Made by a program: the position numbers and the translations under genes
Assembly: GCA_013398015.1 (NCBI GenBank)
Contig: VZRR01013418.1
Span: forward strand, 786,812 to 850,811
From: Oreocharis arfaki
Lineage: Eukaryota > Chordata > Aves > Passeriformes > Paramythiidae
Direction: 5' to 3'
DNA: 64,000 bases
Notes under the pieces: generated by a model
Told to the model about the DNA's origin: nothing
The model's input: the letters and a program-made list of their open reading frames with translations, nothing else
Databases searched by the model: none
Part shown: in pieces, positions 13,570 to 24,970 of the stretch
How the letters are laid out: each line of letters starts with the position of its first letter
Numbering within the stretch: position 1 is the first letter of the stretch

Positions 13570-15060
13570 CCCCTGAAAGACTCACAGCATTTTAAGCACT
13601 TCTGCACTGGTCAAAACATAGAGGGACATATTTACTAAACACTGGAACTGGGACTGCCTGCCCTGGCCTAGATACTCTATCTGCACTGCACAATGCTGTA
13701 TGATGGGAGACTCTCTCAGCTTTTTCGGCACGAGGAGTGTATTCTGGTGTTCCTGCATGGCACATACAACAGCCAGCCACCTCTGATTCCCCACTGGCAT
13801 TGCTGAACTGCTGTGCTATGCTGGGGGACCAAATGCTTACTGTCAGGCTAATGTCACTTCCATGACATTTGTTCCAGTTTAAGACAAAATGGCTGGTGAA
13901 AATTGGTTCAGGAACCGAATAACTACAAAATTTTCCTAAGCATCTGATGCAAAACAAAAAAGAACTAGGCAGAATCCTGCCAAGTGCTGACCTGAACCAC
14001 TGTTCAGCTGCTGCCTGTGCCCACATTTGTTAAAACACTGTAGTGGCTTTGAGCTGCATTTACACTGCCACAGTGGAGGATCACTTGCCCCTCTCCACAG
14101 CCACACGATGTATTTCTCTTCCTTTCTGTCTGGACCCCACTCTGAGGGGAAATATAGAGGTAGCATGTTAAGGAAATGCAGGTGCTAACAAGAAGATAAT
14201 ATATGCTGGTGTCCTAAACATACAGAAGGTGTCAACACCACTGGCTGCAATTCCTTCTTCTCCAGCCTGCCCAAAATTAGTATGCCAGTGTGTCTTAAAA
14301 CTTCCTATGTCCTTCATGTCCCAGTGCAACAGCACGCAACCACAAGACCTATCCACCAGGTTCCTTCCCCTCGCACACACTGCATATCACGACTGCCAGA
14401 GACCAGAATCCTGCCCAACAGCCCTACTTGCATCTATAGGTTTCCTTCTAGGAGCGTTTCCAAGTGGCAAAATGAGAAGACATCAGCAGAGCTGACACAT
14501 ACAGGCTACTTCAACAACACCAGTGCAAGTCTGAAGCTGAAAGCCACATGCAGGCAAGGGATAGCAGTCAGCAGCAGGGTGCAGCTCAAAATTTCCAAGA
14601 ATTCCTGTGGCAGAGATGCAGGTTGTCATAATCTACGAGCATTTATGTTGAGGCTAGAGGTCCACATGCCAACATCAGGGCCTGGAAGACAGGGCTCTCT
14701 GGATCTTTCACCACCAAATCAGAAAATACATTTTTCCATTGGTAGAAAGCCACCTTCCTGTCATTCCACTCTGAAACAATTTACGATAAAGTTGCTGGCC
14801 AAAAGCACCAGAGCCAATGAGACTGGATCCTATGCATATAAAATGAGGCTTTCAGAGATGCCCTGGGCTCTCCCACAGCCTCGTCAGTCTCTGCAGGCAG
14901 CAGGACCTGAAGATACACACCTCAGACACGTCCTTGAGCTCTCACTGTCGTGGTCAGCCCACTGAAGGCAAGCACTGCTCAGTCCTGGCCCAGCTGAGGT
15001 GCAGATAAGGATCTCCACTGCTGCTGTGGGACCACAGGAAAAAGGGAAGGAGAGGGTGTA
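13570..15060. other. GC-richer island with overlapping open frames
   Basis: GC content is visibly higher than in the flanks. The longest open frame of the window lies here: 14282-14965 on the plus strand, 227 codons. A 144-codon minus frame runs from 14026 down to 13592. Neither peptide shows a signal sequence, membrane segment or motif I recognise, and other frames on both strands overlap them. This pattern fits reduced stop-codon frequency in GC-richer DNA rather than a gene. An old, unrecognised repeat or a noncoding transcript exon remains possible. Confidence 0.4.
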
Positions 15061-18000
15061 TTTCTAGCTTGTCATACCAAAGTATACTGATTTTCCCTGT
15101 GTGCTGTTGTCCCTTATGAGGGAAGGTACTACAACAGAAAAAGTGTTCCTCTCATAACTTCCATTTGACTAACACTTTTCTTTGAGTGGCCTCCTCATAG
15201 ATTTGGAAGCTAAATTTACTACGGTTCCAAATTCGATCTTAACAACAACTTTTAGTTGGGTTTTAAAGAAGAAGAAAAAACACTGAGTAGGAAAATCAGT
15301 ATTGCTCCATTTTCCAGCTGGAGAGGGTTTTAGACAATCAAATTTCAATTAAAACCCCAACTTGTATCTATAAAATTAAAAAAAAAAAATCAGACCCTTG
15401 TAGGTATAAATACAAGTTGAATCAGGAAACATGGTATTTCAGATCTCAAATGACTTGGTTTTAATTGTAAATAACACAAGAGTCATGCATGGCTCAGTGC
15501 AAAAGGAACTATTACAGAGCAATTTTTAAAACCCTACCAGCAAAATTATGTGTAAAGGAAATTTTGACAGGATTTAGCTAGCCAATTAACTTTTTCTACA
15601 CCCATCAGCCAGAATCACTATTGGCCACACTCTGGTTGCCAAAATGATTATGTACTGGTGAAAGAATATGCCAATAATAACAGCTTGAGTAGGGCTAGAA
15701 GACATTACTATGCCCTGTCTGCTGCTGAATGCACAAATAGCATTAAAAGACTAACCAACTCACAAAACAGTAAATTTTCATCTTTTAAAGGTGCCATATC
15801 ACACGCATCTAACTGAAGTTCAAAATTAGCTTTTATTTCAGCAAGTTTTCCACTAAAGAGACCACAGTTTGACAAGGTCAGGTGTTGTGAATGTGTATAG
15901 ATTGCCACATATGCCTACCCTATTTATTTGTTTGTTCTACTCATGAGCTCTATCTTCTCCTACTCCAGAGACACACTTTCCTGTGATTTATTGCTTCTAT
16001 TGTGTTCCAGGAACCCGTCCGTCTCCCAGGACACTGGGCTTCTAGATTCTAAACCTCAGAACACAATATTTATCAAATAGGGATATAGAAAAAAGAATTT
16101 TGAATGTAACATCAGGGCAGCTTAGCAGGTATTTCTCATTAGCAGCTTTAGAAAAGTGGAAAGGGAAATATGATTTATGTTCAATATTTACTCTTATATA
16201 AGCACCTTCTAATACAGCTTCTTTCTACCATACATTTGTCCTGATAATCTCAGTAGAGAAAGGAGTGTGTTTGAAAAAGATTGTTTTGATTCCTCATAAA
16301 ATTAGGTGGGTTTTGATTTTCTTTTCTTAGATGCAATTGAAGAGAAACACAGGCTGGCAGCTCACTGGCCAGCTCATACAGTGACTGCACATTTGAAAAC
16401 AAGATTGAAAAGGGATTACTTTTAGACTCTCAGACAGGAGGTATTGTAATGGAGGGGTCATGTTTCAACTGCATTCTTGTTTACATCCCTCTCCAGAGAG
16501 ATCCAACCACCACCTGTAATGATCACTTTACCTCTAAGAACACGGGAATTTCTTATCAACAACAGCTGCTGCAGAGAAAGCCAAGAGACAGAGAAGGGAT
16601 GTCTACTTCTGTATTCTGCAAAACTCCCTGTGAACTATTTATTGGCACTGGTATCCGGGCAGGACTACCACTCCAACAGTGCTAATTCCACAGCTGCACA
16701 GAGGCTGCTGAGGAAAGTAGGGCAGGACAAACTAAATGTTGGTCTCTGCTTAGTATTTCAGGTAATTTTCTTCTGCCTTTGCAGAACGGCTGGAGTGTTT
16801 CTATCAGCCAGCCTAATGTCCATAATGAGGAAATTTTAAAAGTCAAAGCGACCAAGGACAGTCTGCAATGACAGGCTGTCCAGTGCCATTTATATTTAGG
16901 GGCTTTGAAGACATGGTGCTCCAGCCCTCATATTATCAATCATGACTATTTGCACAAGTGCTCTTAATAAAACTCTACCTCCAAATTCACAATAGCAGCT
17001 AATAAATTAGTAGCATAACATCTGCGTTATTTTTGGGCCTTTTCTACAAAGCATTGTTCCTATAAACATAGTTGTAAGCCCTTCTCACAGAGAATGAGAA
17101 AGAAAACAGGCACAAGTAATTATGGAGAAACGTCTGAAAAAAGTGCCAAATGCTATTGCAGCCCAGCATGCCTGTGTGGGAGAAGGTAACAAAGAGGGAG
17201 GCACTGCTGAAGCCATTTTGCCTCAGTTAAGAGAGAACACTCAGTTATTGGTTGAAAAGTTGCACAGATGGGCTTTCATAACGGGAAAACCTACACTGAC
17301 ATTAAACATTCAGGGACCAAAGTGCAGTGGACCTCTTCAGGGGGCAGGGAGAAAGAAGAAGAGCTCTAAAAAGGAGGTTCTGTGCAACATTTAGATTTTT
17401 ATTTTTTTAAATTAGAAGACAGGAAATAGTTGCACATCCTCCTTTCCTTCTAATCATGCAATATGAAGTTGTACTAAGGATTTTCTTACTTTTTCTTTCT
17501 TGTTTTTCATTGTGTCTTCAGTAAAAATATGATATCAATCACACAGTAAGCTTTTCTCTCAGAAGTGCTATTAAACATGGTACGTTTACGAAACACGTAT
17601 CAGACACTCTGGTATTTCCACAGAAATAAATACATACTGAAGTAGTATCACAGAGCATTAGAAGGGATAAACTAATAGTTTAACCAAGCTTCTGAATGTT
17701 TTTTGACTTTGGGTCTCTTTTCCTCACCTAATCTGTGTCAATAATGTTAACTAAAAACAGATCTACAAATATTTACCATGTAAAGCAGAAACACATGCAA
17801 GACACTTCAGAAAGCTCTGTTCAGCAATCCAATATTTGTTTTATTCAGTTCAACACCGATACACTGGGATCCATGCCAAGGTTATGCATGTTGTTCAATG
17901 AATCCCAAAGTGTCCTTTTCCGCTATGTTTCGAATCCCCATTAGTATAGTTCACTGCAACAATAAACCTCACCCGCTTCTCACCCGTCTGGCTCCCTGTG

Positions 18001-20795
18001 GAGCAATACACACTTTGCTTAAGAACCTACATCTATACGGAAACACACTGATAATGCATTCCCAGCAGAAGATTGTCAATCATATCAGGCAAAAATTAAT
18101 TAACACAAGTCATTTCAGATGGAAACAAGACTGCAAACACATATAGCAGATAGGGTCTCTCTTTCAAAACACCAGCAAACCCATCGTGTAGGTAGGGCTG
18201 CTACCAAGAGGAGAATTTGACACAATTACTGTAACCTTGGGGAAACAGTAACCTTGGGATGAGTTTTCCCAAGTTTCAGAAAATACAGGTGAAACCTATT
18301 TAATTAGTAGAACAGGATAGTTCTAGTAAGAACGATTTTACAGGCAGATTTCATCAGCACAGAGGCAAATCCTACCCCTTTCACAAAGAAATAAAAGTAG
18401 CAGAACTAGTAGAGCTCATCTTTTCAAGATGAATATGTGGATATCACATAGTCTATCCCACGCTCTGCTATTTTCACCACTAAATACACAATAACTGATG
18501 AGCTGCCAAGTAGCCTGTGGGCAAGGATTACCCTCACCCAGGTCAGTCCATCCAGAAGCCCTAAGGACTCTTGAATGTTACAAGTCTTGCAATAGCAGAA
18601 TAAGTTCATACTTGTTCCACCCAAAAAATCTGCTCAGAGAGGTTTATTTGCCTGCTATAAATAAGAATGTTTCATCCCCCCAGTATGTTTCTGTGTTATC
18701 ATCACTTATATTAATACATGATGCATAAAAAAACTTCACCTGTTGATATAAAAATTAACTGTCATAAAACAAACACACTGCAAAATCTGCTTTCTTTACA
18801 ATAAAGAGAAACTCCACCCTCACCCATCCCTCACTTGCAACTTTTTTGTTCTTTCATTTGAGAACATATGAGCTCCTGTACTCTCATGCCCCCTGTGAGT
18901 TCACTATCCAATTACCTATCATCACTCAGTAGTGATTCACACCCTGAAGTTAGATTTAGTAGTTTGAAAATTCATTTCCAGCAAAGTTCAAATGAAACAG
19001 GTCAAAGGGACACATCACTGGTAGCTCTGAGAGCACAGATGTTTAGCAGAGACAAGTTTAAATTTCATTCTGGCAATAGTTTAGCCTTTGAACTCACAAA
19101 GAGCTTAGCCTGTTTAGCAAGAGAGCATTTATGACAATTTCATTTTCATACATTTGTTTGAGTCAGTAACACTTAAAACAAGAGCATTATGTTATTTTTT
19201 TTTAAAGTGAGAAATTACTTTGTAACAGTAGTGCAGAAAATTAGTATTATACATATTCATACCCTTCCATACTTCTGCGTCAATATAAGACTTAAGTACC
19301 TGCTTATGTTTCTCAGCTAAAGAAGTTAGAAACATGCCTTTGTCAGGAGACTGATAGGAAGGTGTAAATTAATATTCAGAATAAAATAAAAATATTAGTC
19401 ACACTGAATGATTCTACTATGATAATACCATGAGTCAAAGTGGTAAAGACACCCCTATAAAACTATAGAAATTACACTACACTATGACCTTTTATGTTCT
19501 ACAGACCCTAACACTAAATGCGTTATGACACCTACTCTCTTGTCTGTTCCTTGATCTGTGGCCAAGGAGCAGGGCTGGGTTTGAGAGACCTGCACCATAT
19601 TCCAGAAGATGACATACAATTCTTTGGGGATCATGCCAGGTCTCTTTTAGCATTCTTCCCACCCATCAATTGCAGCCCTCATTGAAATATTGCAGTGCTA
19701 AATCTCTTGTGAACCACATTGAGTTCCTGTGGAGAAGTATTACCACAAGTAAAAGGTGCACCTTCAAGGACTGATACCAGTTAATGAAACAAGAGAAGCC
19801 AAACTGAGGTAAAATCATCCTTGCCAGAGGAGCATTTAGTCCGCTTTATAAATACTGACCTCTTCAATAATCTCAGATAAAAAGCAAAAGATCCTTCTAC
19901 TGTTGTTCTGCATGTTTAAATGGTCTGGTTTGCATAATACGGTGAGTTTGCTATTACCCTTCTTCCCCAATTAAAAACATATTATAATGTCATGTATATG
20001 AAATCAAGAATAATTCAACTTTATTTGAAAGTACTTACCTTGTAGAAAATTGCAAAAAATTTTCTTATCTATTGTGGGAAAAGTAGATGACTTATAAGGA
20101 AAATATTGAGTGTATTTAGTGTATTTACAAATGAAATCACAGACTGCATGATCTTTGTATTTTGTTGTGAACATACAAAGAAACAGATTAGCATGATTCA
20201 CTTTCCAAAAAAATTCAGGAGATGATAAAGGGTAGGATAATATTTCTTTCACTAGCAACATAACCTGTGGAAAGGGTACAGCACTGATCATTAACTCAGG
20301 TTTGAATTGAAACAGTTAGAATATTAAATTGGAAGATATATTCTTAGAAAGTAAAATCAAATTTTACATCATTAGAGGGCTCCTACTAATAGGAGAAACA
20401 GTGATGTCTTAGTACTCTAAAATCTGGAAATTCGAGCACCTTCCTCACACATTTGTTTTCAGATACCTACTCTGGTCTGTATACTGCCTGAGAATTTAAA
20501 GGCTATAAACACATCTTATGCCTTATGCCTCACCTTGTGAACGGCACCTAAGTTCCTTTGTGATTTCAGGCAAAAAAATTGAAACATCTGTTGGACACAG
20601 CCAAAGTGGTTTTAATATTTTTGATTTGGTTTTGATTGTACTCCAAAACTCTCCTCCAATAACAGAAATATTTTCTAACATCCTGGAAAAGCATTACTCT
20701 AGTTTAGGGGATGGGAAGAGGGAGAAGGAGAGAAGGCAGGTTTGGCAAGTAAGGTTAGGTCAGTTGCTGGATAAAATACTATAAAATTACTATGG
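15061..20795. other. AT-rich noncoding stretch, nothing recognised
   Basis: No coding exon or element is recognised. A small duplication is present near 18231-18259, listed separately. An A11 run occurs near 15379. Open frames are short and lack family resemblance. Confidence 0.65.
18231..18259. repeat. Two-copy direct repeat, 17-bp period
   Basis: GTAACCTTGGG occurs at 18231-18241 and again at 18248-18258, each preceded by a near-match (ACT or CA). This looks like a local slippage duplication. Confidence 0.6.
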
Positions 20796-21092
20796 GGACA
20801 AAACTCCAAGCGAGGTCTGTTGAAACAGGACAAGGGGTAATGTTAAAATGAAGATGGATTGCTTTAGACTAGATATAAGGAATATGTTTTTCTCCAGTGA
20901 GGGTGGTGAAACACTGGAACACATTGCCCAGAGAGGAGGTAGATGTCCATCCCTGGAAACATTCAAGGTCAGTCTGGACAGTGCTCTGAGCAACCTGATG
21001 TAGTTGAAGATGGGCCTGCTCACTGTAGGGGGTTTGGACCTTTAAAAGTCCCTTCCAACCCAAACTATTCTATGATTTTGTGCTATGCTGTG
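20796..21092 (+). mobile_element. CR1 LINE 3' fragment, sense orientation
   Basis: The stretch matches the remembered 3' end of CR1 elements in order: a GGACAAGGGGTAATG-type start (about 20827), a GGTGGTGAAACACTGGAACA word (about 20902), GCCCAGAGAGGAGGTAGATG (about 20926), CATCCCTGGAAAC, then the tail CCCTTCCAACCCAAACTATTC followed by TATGATTTTG near 21052-21080. The 8-base tail repeat is degenerate. Only the last about 300 bases remain, the usual 5' truncation, and no reverse-transcriptase frame is left. Family assignment is from memory of the consensus; subfamily is not called. Confidence 0.92.
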
Positions 21093-24000
21093 AATGTAAA
21101 TAAACAGCCAGTCACAAACAAGCTAATGGATAACTTAGTGGCCCCAGAGTAAAGTGACCAGGCACAAAGCTTCAAATGATATCTCAGTCTTTGGATTTTT
21201 ATCACAGGGTGCAGTGAGATTCCAGGAAGAAATCCTATGAGCTGGACATGAGGGTACTCGATTCAGTGCTTTTGAAGATGGAGTCTGCTTTCATGAGTAG
21301 CTTTTCTACAAGGGATTATTTCAATCTGCTATTAATTGCATTAAACATAGTATTTCTCTTCAGTTTTTGTGTTGAAATGGCATCGGGTTAGCTGAAAGTG
21401 CCACAAATTCTGTGTTGGTAAGAAGAGGTGGAAGTTTGGTATTTTCCTGAGTTTAACCATCTTAGCGGTTAAACATAAGGAAACACAGAGGCCTCATGGT
21501 AATAGTTAATTTCTGAACAGTACTAATTTAACATGTATCTTATTTCACAAGATGTTAATGTAAACCTGAGGGTACAATTATACCCTTTAAAATGTTTTTC
21601 TTAAAATGAGTACTGTTTAAACAAAGGAATATTAAGCATCAAAATTAAATTAGGCTGAACTGTTAAAGAGTATTAAGAAAAAATACCAAAAAGCCAGCAT
21701 AGACCTGATCCAAGGAAAAATGGAGTTCTGTGGCCACCAACCAATAAAAACTCTTTGGACTGTATATTTTTAATGAGTATTCTGAAGAATAATTCTGTTT
21801 CTTCTCTGCAGCCCGGACACTAATTGGAGCCCATTACCACTTTTTTCAACAGGAACACTACAATGCCTTCAAAACGAAAATCAACCTCTTGAAAGTTGCA
21901 CATTTCATTGTTGCTTTGTAGTGTAGCTTCAAATCCCATTGCATGAAAGGCAAAACCATAAATATTAAAATGGAGCAATAAAATATTTTCATATATTCCA
22001 TTACAGTCCTGGGAGGCAATGAAAATGCTGAACTTTACTGGTGTCAAGGAAATTTTACACCATACAGCACCTTGAAAGACCTGCTCCTTCTTTTCTACAC
22101 ATGTGGTAGTTAACTGTGCAAATCTAGTAGCCAATGGAAATAAGCTGAACATATCAAAATCTCATTAATACGTATCATAATAAACATGGAAAACAGTGAA
22201 ACCAACAATTCTAAATGAATGCTTGTAGTTATGTGAATAAATTATCTGCTCATTGACCTAGTTTCAGTCTAGAAGGAAAATTCAGTCATATCCAAGGGGA
22301 GAAAAAAAACAGGACTTAAATATACTCAGAACAGTCTTTAGCTATGGCATCTTTCATCTCATTATTTCTTACTAACAGTAATACTACATGTGAATACTTA
22401 TTCCCTTTTATATGGAAAAAATATATACAGGCACACTAAGAACAGTAAATACAGATGCCAGTATCCAGGCTGTGACTGAGCTATTCCAAGCATGAATAAA
22501 GTTGTCTCAGTTAAATTGTGCTAGGGACTCATTCTTTGAAGTTTCTACCACTACCTCAGTGACCAATTACAGTGGTTAGACCAATTACAGTGGTTTACAG
22601 TACACCATCTCTTAATCACAGAACCATCCTATTCTCACGAAGATGTTTTACTTTCTCTGAAAAATAAAACCAGAAAAAAGGCCCACAAATTCAGAAAACT
22701 TTCGAATACAATGAGATTCTAGCACTTTAGAAGGACTAAACTGTGATTACCTATGTGAGTAACCTGTACAGGGACAATCCCTCTAACACGGTGCACAGCA
22801 TAGTCAGAAATCAACCTAACAGGTCTAACCTAATAAATAAAATCCCACACACAGTAATAGTCCCCACAAGACTGAATTGAGTGATATATTTCTGATTTTT
22901 GCAAGTAAAATTGATAAGAAGATTGTTTTTAAATACAAAAATCTGAGTATAATATTCAATAATGCTGGCACTTCTACAAAATAGTATCACCAGTTGAAAG
23001 CACTGATCAAAATGCAACTGGATTTTTTTGAGGTATTTACTAAAGAGACAATTCCCTTTAAATGGGCATTAGTTTGGAAAACTGAAGTTTGAATTAAAAA
23101 ATAATACAAGTCAGTCTGGGATAATTTTAAACTCTACTGTTGTAAAATCTCTTGTAGGTTAGGAACAGAGAGGGAAATTTGAGAGAATACCGAAGTGTTA
23201 GAGAGCAGTTGTTTAAATTTAATCTATCACATAACAGATGAAAATTCTGATGTCAACATAATAGATAAGAAAGAAAATTGGATGATTAGATAAACAGATT
23301 AGTAGATAATTTAGACTCAGATGAGATGAAAACATTTCAATTTATGTTCCTAAGAGAATTATTTATCTTGGCAAAGGGCTGACAAAAGTTTCTAGAGGAA
23401 CAGTATAGAAAACCTGACATAGCTCCAGTTTCAAGAGAAAAAAAAAATGAGACCAGATTTAGAGCCCGTTCTGCTGAAGGCAGAATTATTACTATATGGC
23501 ATCAGAACTTCACATCAAGGCCATAAAACGTGAAGAAATTACATTATTCAGAGCAGACCTATTCTGGCACGCCATTCACTTTCTGACAAGAGGACTCATC
23601 CCATCTAGTTAAAGCCCAAGCACTCAAACCTGAGTGGGAGCTAACGTTGAAGATGAGAGCTTCAATACCACTTCAGGATTTGGTTTTAATATTCAACTCC
23701 CTGGCAGGCCTGGAATCCACATCTCCTTGCCAGAAGCCCTGATCAGTAATACAAGACTGGGGAGGACAAGATGCAAAGGAAAACATGGTGTATTAAATCC
23801 CACCAGTTCTTCAGATTGGAAGAAGCTGTAAGAGAATTACTCAGTAAGAAATCCTGCAATAGTATTTTTTGGGGCAAGTCAAGGGCTGAAAAAGGGTGAA
23901 TTTATATTAATTCAGGCCCTGAACTAAAGAATACAATGTGGGAGATGTGGTCAGACCGAAACAAAGTGAATATTTTTTGAAGTTCATTTTTAAAAAATAA

Positions 24001-24279
24001 AAAAACCCAGAAATTGTCTCCCATAACTTCAATACTATGTATAAAATTTAAGTCCCGTTTTTATTTGCAATAATTAGTGTTCATTTTAAAAGCAAATTAT
24101 ACTTTCAAAACAAATACTTCAAAGATGCTAAATCAGAAAAAGACAGAATCAAACACAAAGGCTCCACTGAAATTGCATATTTTTTGTGGGATGTTGTTTT
24201 AATATTCTTCTAAACTAGCCATAGAGTACCTACATCTTTTAGCACAGACTTTGTTACATGTGCTTTCCTATGATACTGT
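21093..24279. other. AT-rich noncoding stretch
   Basis: No gene is recognised. The 110-codon minus-strand frame at 22152-21820 has no motif I know. The only structured feature seen is the two-copy tandem at 22561-22596. Confidence 0.6.
22561..22596. repeat. 18-bp tandem duplication, two copies
   Basis: GACCAATTACAGTGGTTA (22561-22578) is followed directly by a copy differing only in the last base (22579-22596). Each unit contains CCAAT and AATTA words. The near identity suggests a recent slippage duplication. Confidence 0.9.
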
Positions 24280-24620
24280 CATTTCAATATAGCAGCACTT
24301 TGGAGGCATTTTTTACGACAGTGTATGGCAGAATTCAAAGTATAAATTAACGTAATCCAAGCCTTCACTGCTGACAGTAAATGACTCAAGTTTTTTCCCA
24401 AAGCAGAGTTTTTATCCTGAAAACAAAGATTAACTTCTGACCTTTATAATTAATCAGCCTTTAAAACTCTGGTAATACAAGGCATCCTTAAGAAAACACA
24501 TTTCTTTCATCTCTGTGTGCTGGTGTTACATAGCTTTTCCTGGACAAATTGGCAACTTCTGACTCACTCATATTTATGAGAAAGACTCTGAGTAGGCAAC
24601 TTCTAGCACTGGTTCTCAGC
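24280..24620. promoter_or_regulatory. Candidate noncoding element with AP-1-like word
   Basis: TGACTCA, the AP-1/Maf core word, lies at 24560-24566. It overlaps the edge of a 6-bp-arm inverted repeat (CTCATA/TATGAG, 24567-24580). The 10-mer GGCAACTTCT flanks this on both sides (24551-24560 and 24595-24604). A TAATTAAT homeodomain-type word is near 24448. Regulatory function is inferred from motif clustering only. Confidence 0.28.
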
Positions 24621-24950
24621 ATTATATTTCCTCCTCTATGAAAATAAGGAAGTATATTACGTAAGAAAACAACAAAAGGGGAATAACTTATTGCCCTTTT
24701 GGGTAGTCTGGGATATTTACAAATCTACATCCTTGCTGACGCAGTAAAATACAAACTAGTAATCTTGAGAGACTTACTGTCCCCAAGGCAACACTGTTTT
24801 TAATTCTTTTTATTGTTATTTATCTAGTCATGGGAGAACCACAGACTGGAACAACTCACTTCAGTTAATTCATGTTCCATCCATAAATGAGCAGATAAAA
24901 GTTACAGTGAGACTTATGAAACATTTGCTTCACTTTTTGGAGGACTGTCA

Positions 24951-24970
24951 ACTGTTGCATATGCAACAGT
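24951..24970. repeat. Perfect 20-bp palindrome without spacer
   Basis: ACTGTTGCAT is followed immediately by its exact reverse complement ATGCAACAGT. The core TTGCATATGCAA resembles paired POU half-sites or paired C/EBP half-sites, with a CATATG E-box at the centre. The next outward pair (A at 24950, G at 24971) does not match, so the symmetry ends there. Confidence 0.9.

Noticed and set aside
14282..14965. 227-codon open frame as a protein gene
   Set aside because: No domain, signal or family resemblance; overlaps other frames on both strands; lies in GC-richer DNA where stops are rarer; no promoter or splice context.
17921..17941. TTTCGAATCCCC word as a tRNA T-loop or SINE B-box
   Set aside because: No A-box, anticodon arm or acceptor pairing could be found upstream.
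22617..22645. TCACAGAACCATCCTATTCT as an antisense CR1 terminus
   Set aside because: Only the first few words fit; the following sequence does not continue into the CR1 consensus.
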